64,000 bases of DNA from positions 7,071 through 71,070 of the forward strand of contig NZ_KE386903.1 in assembly GCF_000429425.1 (NCBI RefSeq), written 5' to 3'. Within the stretch, counting starts at the first letter, position 1. Every line of letters begins with the position of its first letter. This DNA comes from Algoriphagus mannitolivorans DSM 15301. GTDB taxonomy: Bacteria; Bacteroidota; Bacteroidia; Cytophagales; Cyclobacteriaceae. A program made the translations under genes and the position numbers. Of the stretch, positions 35,254 through 44,531 are shown piece after piece. The notes below the pieces were generated by a model. The model worked only from the letters and a program-made list of their open reading frames with translations. It was not told the DNA's origin and made no database searches.

Positions 35254-36234
35254 ATGAGAGAAATACAATTTCGGGAAGCTTTGAGAGAGGCTATGTCCGA
35301 GGAAATGAGACGTGATAAGAACGTTTTTTTGATGGGGGAAGAAGTCGCCGAATACAACGGGGCCTACAAAGTATCCCAAGGAATGCTGGATGAGTTCGGA
35401 CCGGAGAGAGTTTACGACACTCCGATTTCTGAGCTTGGCTTTGCAGGTTTGGGTGTAGGTGCAGCTATGAACGGTCTTAAGCCAATCATCGAATTCATGA
35501 CCTTCAACTTTTCTCTGGTAGCAATCGACCAAATCATCAACTCTGCTGCTAAAATGTTCTCAATGTCAGGAGGAGCTTACTCGGTTCCGATTGTATTCCG
35601 AGGACCTACCGGTAATGCGGGCCAACTTGGAGCTACCCACTCTTCCAACTTTGAAAATTGGTTTGCCAATACTCCAGGTTTGAAAGTGATTGTACCTTCC
35701 AACCCCTACGATGCCAAAGGTTTGTTGAAAGCCGCTATACGAGACCCAGACCCAGTTATTTTCATGGAATCTGAAGTTATGTATTCTGACAAAGGTGAAG
35801 TGCCAGAAGCAGAATACCTACTTCCAATCGGGGTAGCAGACATCAAGAGAAAAGGAAAAGATGTTACCGTCATTTCTTTTGGTAAAATGATGAAAGTAGC
35901 TTTGGAAGCTGCCGAGGAAATGGCCAAGCAGGGAATTGAGTGTGAAGTGATTGATTTGAGAACAGTCAGACCAATTGACTATGCTACCTGTGTGGAATCC
36001 TTGAAGAAAACCAACCGTGTAGTGGTCGTGGAAGAGGCAAATCCAATTGCTGCAATTTCTTCCGAATTGGCTTATCACTTCCAAAGACATGCATTCGATT
36101 ATTTGGACGCACCTGTAATCCGGGTAAACTCCATGGATATTCCATTAAGTTATGCTCCGACCTATATCGATGTCACTATTCCGAATGTAAAAAGAACGGT
36201 GGACGCAATCAACCAAGTACTTTACAAAGCATAA
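35254..36234 (+). CDS. pdhB: pyruvate dehydrogenase E1 component, beta subunit
   Basis: A 326-residue thiamine-diphosphate enzyme subunit forming a heterotetramer with E1 alpha. Conserved features are the start REIQFREALREAMSEEM, VFLMGEEVAEYNGAYKVS (the glutamate that activates ThDP), DTPISELGFAGLGVGAAM, FRGPTGNAG, the MESEVMY strand and the transketolase C-terminal domain (DLRTVRPIDYATCVESLKKTNRVVVVEEAN). A branched-chain 2-oxoacid E1 beta would be the alternative; the GPTGNAGQLGATHS segment favours pyruvate. The alpha subunit is not adjacent, a split arrangement common in this phylum. Confidence 0.93.
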   Translation: MREIQFREALREAMSEEMRRDKNVFLMGEEVAEYNGAYKVSQGMLDEFGPERVYDTPISELGFAGLGVGAAMNGLKPIIEFMTFNFSLVAIDQIINSAAKMFSMSGGAYSVPIVFRGPTGNAGQLGATHSSNFENWFANTPGLKVIVPSNPYDAKGLLKAAIRDPDPVIFMESEVMYSDKGEVPEAEYLLPIGVADIKRKGKDVTVISFGKMMKVALEAAEEMAKQGIECEVIDLRTVRPIDYATCVESLKKTNRVVVVEEANPIAAISSELAYHFQRHAFDYLDAPVIRVNSMDIPLSYAPTYIDVTIPNVKRTVDAINQVLYKA

Positions 36235-36240
36235 CATCAG

Positions 36241-36269
36241 AAAAGCCCGGTTATTCGACCGGGCTTTTT
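36241..36269 (+). terminator. terminator of pdhB
   Basis: Stem AAAAGCCCGGT/ACCGGGCTTTT with loop TATTCG, starting 7 bp after the stop codon and followed by T. Confidence 0.9.
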
Positions 36270-36347
36270 CATTGAGTTTTACTTGATTTATTTTTATCTA
36301 CTTGGCATTTAGAGAAAAACTCTGTCGCCTAGAGAAACAAGTTTTTT

Positions 36348-36680
36348 TTATTTACTGGCTGTATTTTTGTCTAAAAGAGGGAAAAAATCCACCTTTTGTC
36401 CAACTTCATATTTCCCTTTGTGATCCAATTTCCAGGTAGGCCTGGCATTGATATTCCCGGGGTTAACGGGGATAATCTTGTACCCTACCAATCCATTGAA
36501 CTTTTCTTCATTGGGAACATAAATCTCTGACACCACCCATATGGTGGGTTCTTGAGGGATGATTAATTTTTTTTCTGGGGTACAAGAAAAAATCAGTGAA
36601 GAAAAGATGGTAAGGGATACTAGCTTAAAAAGAAAAACAAAAGAATCAGAAAACATTTCTAGGGCTTGGTTTTGCTTCAT
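36348..36680 (-). CDS. small lipoprotein of unknown function
   Basis: From the ATG at 36680 the product is 110 residues, with a hydrophobic leader ending LIFSC (C33 lipidated). An internal ATG eight codons later (36656) would give an even more normal signal length. The mature part has WVVSEIYVPNEEKFNGLVGYKIIPVN and KYEVGQKVDFFPL, suggesting a small beta-rich domain; no family is recognised. The frame is open further upstream, but that segment lacks lipoprotein character. Upstream sequence contains a GCCCC/GGGGC inverted repeat at 36739-36762. Confidence 0.6.
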   Translation of the reverse strand: MKQNQALEMFSDSFVFLFKLVSLTIFSSLIFSCTPEKKLIIPQEPTIWVVSEIYVPNEEKFNGLVGYKIIPVNPGNINARPTWKLDHKGKYEVGQKVDFFPLLDKNTASK

Positions 36681-37080
36681 CTTTGATCTTCTTTTTTGGG
36701 TTTTAGTTATTAGGACATGAATTATTACACACTTTAAAGCCCCCCAATTACTTTTCGGGGCAGCTAAATCAAGTTTCAGAACTTTTTTCGATTTCATAGC
36801 TCCAATTACCATACCATCTATTCAGACTTTACTCTGAACAGAAAAGTATTCGAATTGAAAAATGAAAAGGCTGGAATGTAATTAGGTGGAGATTGGGTGA
36901 TTACCTAAATACTAATCCTGAGATGGGAACCTTCACAGGAACCACTGCAAATTAAATACTATAAAATTCAAATTGTTTAAGATGAAGTAAAAAAAAAACC
37001 AGACTTATTAAGTCTGGCATTTTTGTTACCCAATCTATCTATCTATTTCTTACTCAAACCTTCTGATGAGGTAGAATTGA
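36681..37080. other. intergenic between two minus-strand genes
   Basis: Holds the terminator of the TonB-dependent receptor (36988-37017), a TTCAGA/TCTGAA palindrome at 36821-36838, a GCCCC/GGGGC hairpin at 36739-36762 and, at 37023-37042, a 20-base sequence identical to the susC leader (see findings). No gene is seen. Confidence 0.55.
36988..37017 (-). terminator. terminator of the TonB-dependent receptor gene
   Basis: Stem CCAGACTT/AAGTCTGG (36999-37017) followed on the minus strand by a run of T (the A-run at 36990-36998). It lies 64 bp after the receptor stop. Confidence 0.85.
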
Positions 37081-39612
37081 CTATTTCGTATTTCTAACCG
37101 GGGCCGAACCAGCATTGTTTTCAATCTGGCCTCCCTCTCCTCCTCCGTCCTTCAAGTCATCGTTGTTGATGGACTTTCTTCTTCTAGGTCTTTGATCCAT
37201 GCTCAATTTTCCTAAACGGTAGCTAAAGTTGACCTTGAAATTCATATTTCTAAGAGCAGAGGTACTGTTTTGAACAATTGTCGGAGTGATAATTTCGTTT
37301 CTGATGATAAATTCTTTGGCTAAGAAATTTTCTGCTCCGAATCCAATGGAACCTCTTTTCTCTTTCAACTGCTTGTTGAGGTTCAATCCATAGGCTGCAA
37401 ATCCACCAGAGGATCCCTGAAGCTGTACCTGACGACCTCTTGCAAAAGTGAAGAGCTGTACCTGCCAATCTTTTGGAAGCGTATAGTTTCCAAACATTCT
37501 ACCACTGATTACCCAGCCTTCATTTTTTGCTGCAAACTTTGGATCGGTAAGACCATTATCCAGCATAGCATAGTAGAGGTCCATTCCCCCGTTGAGAGAG
37601 AATTTGTTGTTGATGTTTACATTAAAGAATAAGTTGGTTCCCAGAGCCTGTTCCTGACCAATATTTTCGTAGGTAGTGAAGATTATTCCTGAAGGCTCAA
37701 CCGTCCGGATTGGCTGAATAGATCCAGTCGTATTTCTGTAGAAACCGGTGAAGTTTAAGGTGGTACCCTTAATGAAAGTACTGTATCCCAATTCATAGTT
37801 GTCAGTCATCTCAGGCTCCAATTCCGGGTTACCTTGAGAAATCAACTGCGGGTTGGAAACGTCAATATTTGGATTCAAGAATCTCAAGGAAGGACGCTGA
37901 ATTCTTCTGTTATAGGCAGCTTTGATCATATTGCCGTTTTTCAGCTTTCTGCTTGCATTTAAGCTTGGTACCAAAGTTCCGTAGGACGGAATCTCTGCTT
38001 CAAAATCTGTTTTGAAATCGGCGTTGATCGTAGTGTATTCATATCTGAGGCCGGTTTTCAAAGTGTAGTTTTTGAGTAAAGGGAAGGTATAAGATGCATA
38101 ACCTGCAGTTACATTCTGATCATAGCTAAACTCATTGCTCAAGGTAGGGTCTTCCAACTCTACAAATTCACCGTTGGCACCAGTGGACTGGAAATAGGCG
38201 AAATCAGAGAATGCTCTTCTAAGGATATTTTTTGCTCCGTATTCCAAAATCTGATTTCCTTTTTGATCCAATGGAGTCACATAATCCAACTGGACGGTAA
38301 ATTCCTGATTTCTACTTGGATTTGAGTTTCTCAATCTGGAAGCAATCTCTTCCATATCCTCCTCGAAAAGAGAATTGGTAAAGGAGTTTTCTCTTGAATT
38401 GGTAGAATACAAGGTAAGCAAACTCAATTCTCTGCCTTTTTTCTCGTAGGTTCTGACGTAGTTTACACTTACATCCACAGAGTTGGAGTTATCCAGCGTA
38501 TTTGTCTCTCTCAGTTGACGGCTGATCAGCTGGTTATCGATAAAGGTGCTGGTCAAGAAGTCATTCTGCCAGTTTTTAGAATTTCTGATTCCGAAGTTCA
38601 CAGAACCTGTCAAGAAATTATACTTGTCGATCTCGTAATCCACCCCAAAGTTGTATCGCCCGAAAATGTCTCTACGCTCAGTATTTGCCGTTTGAAGAGT
38701 GCTTCGAACAGTCCCGTTTGGATTGGTGGTCAATTGCTCGTTTTCAAACCTTCCCAAGATATTGTAGCCAGATCTGCCAAATCCTCCTAATGAAAATCCA
38801 AACTTTCCTTTTCTGGCGCTTCCCTGAAGACCCAAGTTGGATCCTCTTAAGCCGAAGCCGGAATTGATATTCAAGGTCATGCCTTGCAAGTTGTTTTTCT
38901 TGGTCACGATGTTAATCACACCGGAAGTACCTTCCGCATCAAATCGGGCCGAAGGAGAAGTGATTACCTCTACGGCTTTGATTTCATCGGCTGGAATCTG
39001 TCTCAAGGCATCCGCAATAGAAGACGCGGCAATCGCTGAAGGTCTATTATCGATCAATACCAGAATATTGGAGCTACCTCTCATGGAGACGTTCCCGTCC
39101 AAGTCAACAGATAGCATTGGCACTCTTCTCAACACATCAGTTGCATCACCACCGGCTGTAGTTTTGTCGTTTTCAGCCTTGTAGATAGTCCGATCTACTC
39201 GCTCTTCAATCAATTCGCGCTGTCCCTGAACAGTGACTTCTTCCAAAGCAACTCCTTCGTCGCTCATTCCGATTTCACCCAAGTTGATATCTGTTTCTAA
39301 GGAATTGACAGTGATCGATCTTTTGACTGTCTCATATCCTATGAAGGAAACTTGGAGTTCATAAGTCCCCAGATCAAATCCGGTGATGTAAAAAACGCCT
39401 TGTCCCCCTGCCACAGCACCTGCGATGCTTACTTCAGAGCCAGCCTTATATAAGGCTGCGGTAGCATAACCTACCGGCTCTCCTGTTTTGAGGTCTTTGG
39501 CTACACCAATGATTCTGGCAGGAGTGTTAGCCCCGCCTGCTTGTTGTTGGGCTGTTGAAAGGCTCGTTCCTACAAAGAAAAAAGCGAATACTAGATGGAG
39601 TAAATTTTTCAT
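37081..39612 (-). CDS. TonB-dependent outer membrane receptor (OMP_b-brl_3 type)
   Basis: An 843-residue outer-membrane protein. Order: signal peptide (MKNLLHLVFAFFFVGTSLSTA), carboxypeptidase-regulatory-like domain (about 33-120), plug domain (about 125-250, VLRRVPMLSVDLDGNVSMRG, VEVITSPSARFDAEGTSGVI), then a beta-barrel of the outer-membrane-protein beta-barrel family 3. The tail is unusual: a basic stretch (DQRPRRRKSINNDD) then GGGEGGQIENNAG, extending beyond the last barrel strand. Unlike SusC it has no SusD partner. It is divergent from a LytS-type kinase gene, so that pair may control it. Substrate unknown. Confidence 0.88.
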   Translation of the reverse strand: MKNLLHLVFAFFFVGTSLSTAQQQAGGANTPARIIGVAKDLKTGEPVGYATAALYKAGSEVSIAGAVAGGQGVFYITGFDLGTYELQVSFIGYETVKRSITVNSLETDINLGEIGMSDEGVALEEVTVQGQRELIEERVDRTIYKAENDKTTAGGDATDVLRRVPMLSVDLDGNVSMRGSSNILVLIDNRPSAIAASSIADALRQIPADEIKAVEVITSPSARFDAEGTSGVINIVTKKNNLQGMTLNINSGFGLRGSNLGLQGSARKGKFGFSLGGFGRSGYNILGRFENEQLTTNPNGTVRSTLQTANTERRDIFGRYNFGVDYEIDKYNFLTGSVNFGIRNSKNWQNDFLTSTFIDNQLISRQLRETNTLDNSNSVDVSVNYVRTYEKKGRELSLLTLYSTNSRENSFTNSLFEEDMEEIASRLRNSNPSRNQEFTVQLDYVTPLDQKGNQILEYGAKNILRRAFSDFAYFQSTGANGEFVELEDPTLSNEFSYDQNVTAGYASYTFPLLKNYTLKTGLRYEYTTINADFKTDFEAEIPSYGTLVPSLNASRKLKNGNMIKAAYNRRIQRPSLRFLNPNIDVSNPQLISQGNPELEPEMTDNYELGYSTFIKGTTLNFTGFYRNTTGSIQPIRTVEPSGIIFTTYENIGQEQALGTNLFFNVNINNKFSLNGGMDLYYAMLDNGLTDPKFAAKNEGWVISGRMFGNYTLPKDWQVQLFTFARGRQVQLQGSSGGFAAYGLNLNKQLKEKRGSIGFGAENFLAKEFIIRNEIITPTIVQNSTSALRNMNFKVNFSYRLGKLSMDQRPRRRKSINNDDLKDGGGEGGQIENNAGSAPVRNTK

Positions 39613-39870
39613 GGTCTTGTTTTCAAATCGGGCATTTGCCTATTGTTACCCCAAAATTGAAGGCATTGTTTCGCCTTTTAAAATGTAATAGACCACCTCC
39701 TGACATTCATCGACCAAACCTAGGCTCAAGGGGATAAAACCACCAAATGGATAGACAATGGGCATTCATCCCCATTATCCAAAGATTCATAGGGTTAATG
39801 TCCTGATTAGTAGATTTGATTTGAGACATAAAAGTAAAATGCCTTAGTTTGGATACTGAAAACCAATTCA

Positions 39871-40953
39871 ATGGCAACTTTCACCCCCAAAAAGAATCTT
39901 TCGATCCTCGTCCATTTACTCGGCTGGATCATGCTCTGTGTGGTTTTGTTACTCCTCTCCCCTCTTTCCTGGAAAATGGGAGAAGTGTCTTTACCTTATC
40001 AGTTTTGGCTCAAGCAGATCTTTCTGATCGGTATCCTGATCACTATTTTTTATTCCAACTCCTCCATCTTGGTTCCCAATGTCCTTTTAAAAGGCAAAAA
40101 CTACCTCTACCTGCTTATCATCATTCTGGGAGCGGTGCTCTTTTATGGACTGATCGTTTATTTTGAGCAGTTTACGGGCTATGGAAGAGCCATGCATCAA
40201 GTTTTCAATCCAGAAAAACCTTTCAATCCTGGCAGAAGGTGGTTGCCGGGAGACGTATTTCAACTCCTACTGTATGTGATTTCCATAGGATTAAGCACTT
40301 CAGTGGCTTTGGTGCAAAAATGGCAGAAAGACGATGCCCTAAGAAGAGAAATGGACCGTCAGCGAATCAATACGGAACTTTCCTATCTCAAAGCGCAAAT
40401 CAATCCCCATTTCTTTTTCAACACCCTCAATAATATCTATGCACTCACCAATCTGGATGTAAGCAAAGCTCAGGAGGCACTTTTGAAGCTTTCCAGAATG
40501 ATGCGCTACGTGTTGTATGAAAATCAAAAGAATGAAACGCTACTTTCCAAAGAGATCAAATTCATCGAGGATTACATCGAATTGATGAAAATGAGACTTT
40601 CTTCTAAAGTAAAACTCAATATCCAAATTGAAGAACCTAAGGAAGACTTGATCATAGCTCCCATGCTTTTGCTTCCATTCCTGGAGAATTGCTTCAAGCA
40701 CGGAGTCAGCTCACAGCAGGAAAGTGAAATTTTGATCAAAGTGGAAATCATGGGAGACACGCTCTTCTTTGAAACCCGAAACCATATCTTTCCGGTAAAC
40801 CAAGACAGTCCCGAAGCTCATGAAAACGGCATTGGCTTAACGAATACCAAACGAAGACTGGACTTGATCTATCCTGAAAAACATCGCCTAAAATTTGGTA
40901 AAGACGAATCCAAGCAAGAGTATTGGGTAAATCTGACCATCAACCTCGCATGA
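39871..40953 (+). CDS. LytS/YehU-type sensor histidine kinase
   Basis: A 360-residue membrane kinase of the His_kinase (PF06580-like) family. Four hydrophobic segments lie at about residues 10-32, 46-65, 78-98 and 128-148. The cytoplasmic part has a coiled linker and the phosphoacceptor H180 in QINPHFFFNTLNNIYAL. The ATP-binding region carries P-M-L-L-L-P-F-L-E-N-C-F-K-H-G (N-box) and NGIGLTNTKRRL (G-box). No separate sensor domain is present, so the membrane part senses the signal. Its stop overlaps the response-regulator start (ATGA at 40950), and the gene is divergent from the TonB-dependent receptor. Confidence 0.92.
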   Translation: MATFTPKKNLSILVHLLGWIMLCVVLLLLSPLSWKMGEVSLPYQFWLKQIFLIGILITIFYSNSSILVPNVLLKGKNYLYLLIIILGAVLFYGLIVYFEQFTGYGRAMHQVFNPEKPFNPGRRWLPGDVFQLLLYVISIGLSTSVALVQKWQKDDALRREMDRQRINTELSYLKAQINPHFFFNTLNNIYALTNLDVSKAQEALLKLSRMMRYVLYENQKNETLLSKEIKFIEDYIELMKMRLSSKVKLNIQIEEPKEDLIIAPMLLLPFLENCFKHGVSSQQESEILIKVEIMGDTLFFETRNHIFPVNQDSPEAHENGIGLTNTKRRLDLIYPEKHRLKFGKDESKQEYWVNLTINLA

Positions 40954-41696
40954 AAATCAAATGCATTGCCGTAGATGATGAGCCCCTGGCTTTGGAGCTC
41001 CTGTCCAAATTCATCGGACAGACCTCTTTTCTTGAGCTAATCGGCAAGTTTTCCAATGCCATTGAAGCTCTGGGATTTATCAACCAAAATGAGGTTCAGC
41101 TGATATTCATGGATATCCAGATGCCTGATCTTTCGGGAATGGAACTGGCAAGAATCCTCGATGGCAAAAAAAAATCCGATCAGACTCGAATTATCTTTTG
41201 CACGGCATATCATCAGTTTGCGATAGAAGGGTATAAAGTAGACGCCTTGGATTATCTTCTGAAGCCTTATAGCTATGAGGATTTTTTGGCTGCTGCCACC
41301 AAAGCCTACCAGTATTTCGAAAAACTCAAAGAAAATTCCAGTGCTACTGTCGCAAAGGAATCCTCCTCTCCTCAGGAATATATTTTTCTAAAAGTTGAAT
41401 ATCAACTCGTCAAAGTGATGCTGAAGGACATCACCCATGTAGAGGCCTACAAGGACTACGTGAAAGTTCACCTCAAGTCTAAACCCAATCCCCTTCTTTC
41501 TCTGACCAGTATGAAAAATATGGAGGAATTGCTTCCCTCAGATAAGTTCATGCGTGTTCATCGCTCCAATATCGTGTCATTGGATCATATTGATTCCGTC
41601 GCAAAAAACGTCATCCACATCGGCAATCATCAGATTTCTGTCGGGGACAATTACAAAGAGCCTTTTTTGGAATTTCTGAGCAAGTGGATTAATTGA
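40950..41696 (+). CDS. LytTR-family response regulator
   Basis: A 248-residue response regulator paired with the kinase just upstream. The receiver domain (1-120) has acidic pocket DDE at 9-11, phosphoacceptor D55 (LIFMDIQMPDLSG) and the conserved lysine in LLKPYSYED. The LytTR DNA-binding domain (about 145-248) has FLKVEYQLVKVMLKDITHVEAYKDYVKVH and MRVHRSNIVSLDHID. Such regulators bind direct-repeat sites; the divergent receptor promoter at 39613-39870 is the obvious target to test. The start ATG at 40950 overlaps the kinase stop. Confidence 0.94.
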   Translation: MKIKCIAVDDEPLALELLSKFIGQTSFLELIGKFSNAIEALGFINQNEVQLIFMDIQMPDLSGMELARILDGKKKSDQTRIIFCTAYHQFAIEGYKVDALDYLLKPYSYEDFLAAATKAYQYFEKLKENSSATVAKESSSPQEYIFLKVEYQLVKVMLKDITHVEAYKDYVKVHLKSKPNPLLSLTSMKNMEELLPSDKFMRVHRSNIVSLDHIDSVAKNVIHIGNHQISVGDNYKEPFLEFLSKWIN

Positions 41697-41788
41697 TTCA
41701 GTTTTCAGTAATCAGTTCAGTACGCAGTCTCAGAAGGAAGAGGCAAACTGGCCTACTGGAAACTGGCCTCTGATCACTATCTTTAGGT
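41697..41788. repeat. short degenerate repeat CAGTNNTCAGT type
   Basis: The spacer between the response regulator and the deaminase consists of TTCAGTTTTCAGTAATCAGTTC followed by CAAACTGGCC and GAAACTGGCC, a degenerate CAGT/ACTGG repeat. Sequences of this kind are typical intergenic filler in Bacteroidota. No gene. Confidence 0.45.
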
Positions 41789-42265
41789 ATGGACGATTCT
41801 CAAAGACTTTTTATGCGGGAGGCCATTCGCCTGGCTAAGGAAGGTGTGGTTTCCGGAAATGGAGGCCCTTTTGGATGTGTCATTGTCAAAGACGGCCAAA
41901 TCATCGGGAAAGGCTCCAACATGGTTCTAAAAACCAACGACCCCACTGCTCATGCCGAAGTGGTGGCAATTCGGGATGCCTGCAAAAATTTGAATCATTT
42001 TCAATTGGAAGGTTGTGAGGTCTATACCTCCTGCGAACCCTGCCCCATGTGTTTGGGGGCTATTTTCTGGGCAAGACCTGCTAAAGTATTCTATGCCTGT
42101 ACCAAGGAAGACGCAGCAAATGCAGGATTTGATGATGAGTTTATCTATCAGGAAATAGACGTGACCCCTGCAAATCGAAAGATTCCCATGAATTCCCTTC
42201 TTCGGGAAGAAAGCTTGGCAGCCTTTGAAATCTGGAAAGAAAAGGGAGATAAGACACTTTATTAA
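41789..42265 (+). CDS. guaD: guanine deaminase-like nucleoside deaminase
   Basis: A 158-residue zinc hydrolase of the cytidine-deaminase fold. Zinc ligands and proton shuttle are H55 and E57 (THAEVVAIRDAC), C85 and C88 (EPCPMCLGAI). The C-terminal ACTKEDAANAGFDDEFIYQEI is characteristic of the B. subtilis GuaD subgroup, which converts guanine to xanthine with loss of ammonia, rather than of tRNA adenosine deaminase TadA. The gene symbol is tentative, since some members prefer other purines or triazines. Monocistronic on the plus strand. Confidence 0.82.
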   Translation: MDDSQRLFMREAIRLAKEGVVSGNGGPFGCVIVKDGQIIGKGSNMVLKTNDPTAHAEVVAIRDACKNLNHFQLEGCEVYTSCEPCPMCLGAIFWARPAKVFYACTKEDAANAGFDDEFIYQEIDVTPANRKIPMNSLLREESLAAFEIWKEKGDKTLY

Positions 42266-42342
42266 AGAAATTTAGGCTATTCTGGATTTTAAAAAGTAGC
42301 TTAAACACTTTAAACAAAGCCTTCAATCTTCGCCTATTTACC

Positions 42343-43059
42343 ATGAATATTACCAATCGGGACATCAAATATCCCCTAATCTTTATTCTATTTTTCCTTT
42401 CAGGAAACCTATTTGGCCAAGAAACCCTAAAATCATCCTTCAATTATGGTAAAATTGTGGCTGTATTTGGAGGTTCGGTATCAGTCATCCCACCTAGTGA
42501 CAGCGCGAAGATTTTATGGGAGGAAAGACTAGGACTGAAAATCACTAACTATAGAGTTCCTGGAGCAGGGTTTTCTTCTCTTCAAGGTAAATCATTACAA
42601 AAGCAGGTAGATGAAGCTGGAGTATTTGATATATATATCCTTTGGGCCTCCACCAACGATTACACCAACAAACGAGAAATCGGAAGCTACACAGACTATA
42701 CTGAATTTGACGGATATGATAGCACCAAACTAACTAGTCAAGCTGGAGGAATAAACTATTGCATCAAAAAGATCTATGAGCTAAATCCTGAGGCTCAAAT
42801 CTATTTTTTCACTTCCAGCAAAGCCTTCAATGATCGTGGCGCTTATGATCCTTCGATGCCTAATGGAATGGTCAAATACGTGGAAATACAAAAACAAATC
42901 TGTGAGCTTCATGGCATCCCCTATCTGGATCAATTTACTTTGGGGGGCTATAATGTGTACAACAAACATCTCTACTATGTAGACCCTATTCACATGAATG
43001 CGGAAGGTTATAAAAAACTGGGTGAGCTACAAGTAGCTTTTTTAGCATCTCCAAATTAA
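42343..43059 (+). CDS. exported SGNH/GDSL-type hydrolase
   Basis: A 238-residue hydrolase with a likely signal peptide (YPLIFILFFLSGNLFG, residues 10-25). SGNH block features are VFGGSVS (nucleophile serine near residue 47), an ASTNDY segment near 104-109 (block III asparagine) and YVDPIHMNAEGYKKL near residue 217 (D-x-x-H dyad). The GGS nucleophile context deviates slightly from GDS but is common in SGNH proteins that de-acylate polysaccharides. Substrate unknown. It is convergent with ffh and shares the hairpin terminator at 43071-43096. Confidence 0.82.
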   Translation: MNITNRDIKYPLIFILFFLSGNLFGQETLKSSFNYGKIVAVFGGSVSVIPPSDSAKILWEERLGLKITNYRVPGAGFSSLQGKSLQKQVDEAGVFDIYILWASTNDYTNKREIGSYTDYTEFDGYDSTKLTSQAGGINYCIKKIYELNPEAQIYFFTSSKAFNDRGAYDPSMPNGMVKYVEIQKQICELHGIPYLDQFTLGGYNVYNKHLYYVDPIHMNAEGYKKLGELQVAFLASPN

Positions 43060-43070
43060 ACAGGAGCAAA

Positions 43071-43096
43071 AAAAAGCGGATTTTCATCCGCTTTTT
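43071..43096. terminator. bidirectional terminator
   Basis: Stem AAAAAGCGGAT/ATCCGCTTTTT with loop TTTC, placed 12 bp after the SGNH gene and 5 bp after the ffh stop on the opposite strand. Confidence 0.9.
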
Positions 43097-43100
43097 TCTT

Positions 43101-44441
43101 TTATCTCCTCCCCATTCCTGGAGGCATCATTCGGCCTAGCGCCTGCTTGGCACCGCCCATTTTGTTCATCTGTTTCATCAGCTTGCGCATATCGTCAAAC
43201 TGCTTCATCAAATTATTTACCTCGGTAATGGATCGACCTGAACCATCCGCGATTCGTTTTCTTCGGCTTCCGTTGATCACGTCCGGATTCTGACGTTCAG
43301 CCGGAGTCATACTTCGGATGATCGCTTCAATGGGTTTGAAAGAGTCGTCATCGATGTCCAGACCTTTCAAAGCTTTCCCCATTCCTGGGATCATGCCCAT
43401 CAGATCTTTGATATTTCCCATTTTCTTAACCTGCTCGAGTTGAGAAAGGAAGTCATCGAAATTGAAATTGTTTTGGCGGATTTTGGCATTGATTCGCTTA
43501 GCTTCATCCTCGTCAAATGCTTGCTGCGCACGCTCCACCAAGGAGATCACGTCACCCATGCCGAGAATTCGCTGCGCCATACGATCCGGATGGAACACAT
43601 CCAGATTCTCCATTTTTTCCCCAGTGGAGATAAACTTGATCGGCTTATTCACCACATGGCGGATGGAAATCGCAGCACCGCCTCGGGTATCACCATCTAA
43701 TTTGGTCAGGACAACTCCATCAAAATTCAATCTTTCATCGAAGGTCTTGGCAGTATTCACCGCATCCTGACCGGTCATGGAATCCACGACAAACAAAGTT
43801 TCGGAAGGATTAAGCGCCTTTTTCAATTGCTCAATTTCCTGCATCATTTGCTCATCGACTGCCAAACGACCCGCTGTATCGACAATTACGGTCTTCTTAC
43901 CAGTCTTTTTCGCATGGGCAATCGCATTATTGGCGATTTGGAGGGCATTTTTATTTTCAGGTTCGGCATAGACCTCTACTCCGATCTGCTCTCCCAAGAC
44001 TTTCAACTGGTCAATCGCAGCCGGACGGTAAATATCACAAGCAACTAAAAGGACTTGGCGGCCTTGTTTCTTTAAAAAGCTACCAAGTTTCCCTGTAAAG
44101 GTGGTTTTACCCGAACCTTGCAAACCAGAGATCAAAATAACAGCTGGATCTCCGCTTAATTTGATATCAACTTTGGATCCACCCATCAGCTTGGTCAGCT
44201 CCTCTTGGGTGATTTTGACTAAGAGCTGTCCAGGAGAAACAGAAATCAGGACATCCCGGCCCATGGCCTCTTCCTTGATTTTGTCAGTGACTTCCTTGGC
44301 GACTTTATAGTTCACGTCGGCATCGATCAAGGCTCTTCTAATCTCCTTGACGGTGGTAGCGACGTTGATTTCGGTGATTTTTCCGGTTCCTTTCAGGGTT
44401 TTGAAAGCCCGGTCCAGCTTCAAACTTAAATTATCAAACAT
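43101..44441 (-). CDS. ffh: signal recognition particle protein Ffh
   Basis: SRP54-type GTPase of 446 residues; with the small SRP RNA it binds nascent signal sequences and delivers ribosomes to FtsY. N domain is 1-90; the G domain has the P-loop GLQGSGKTT (106-114), DTAGR near 190 and TKLDGDTRGG near 250. The M domain (about 300-446) is methionine-rich with the RNA-binding SDGSGRS-like segment near 390 (here ADGSGRSITEVNNLMKQF) and a short GMGRR end. A -7-like TACTTTTG lies at 44464-44471 on the minus strand. The RNA partner gene is at 62324-62411. Confidence 0.97.
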   Translation of the reverse strand: MFDNLSLKLDRAFKTLKGTGKITEINVATTVKEIRRALIDADVNYKVAKEVTDKIKEEAMGRDVLISVSPGQLLVKITQEELTKLMGGSKVDIKLSGDPAVILISGLQGSGKTTFTGKLGSFLKKQGRQVLLVACDIYRPAAIDQLKVLGEQIGVEVYAEPENKNALQIANNAIAHAKKTGKKTVIVDTAGRLAVDEQMMQEIEQLKKALNPSETLFVVDSMTGQDAVNTAKTFDERLNFDGVVLTKLDGDTRGGAAISIRHVVNKPIKFISTGEKMENLDVFHPDRMAQRILGMGDVISLVERAQQAFDEDEAKRINAKIRQNNFNFDDFLSQLEQVKKMGNIKDLMGMIPGMGKALKGLDIDDDSFKPIEAIIRSMTPAERQNPDVINGSRRKRIADGSGRSITEVNNLMKQFDDMRKLMKQMNKMGGAKQALGRMMPPGMGRR

Positions 44442-44463
44442 GCTGCTTTTCGGCTATTTGGTG

Positions 44464-44471
44464 CAAAAGTA
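44464..44471 (-). promoter_or_regulatory. -7 box TACTTTTG upstream of ffh
   Basis: Fits TAnnTTTG on the minus strand, 22 bp before the ffh start codon. No obvious -33 element. Confidence 0.4.
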
Positions 44472-44531
44472 ATGATTTTAGGCATTTGAGAAGGAAAATA
44501 TGATGGAAATGAGAGGGAGATGGAAGACAGG

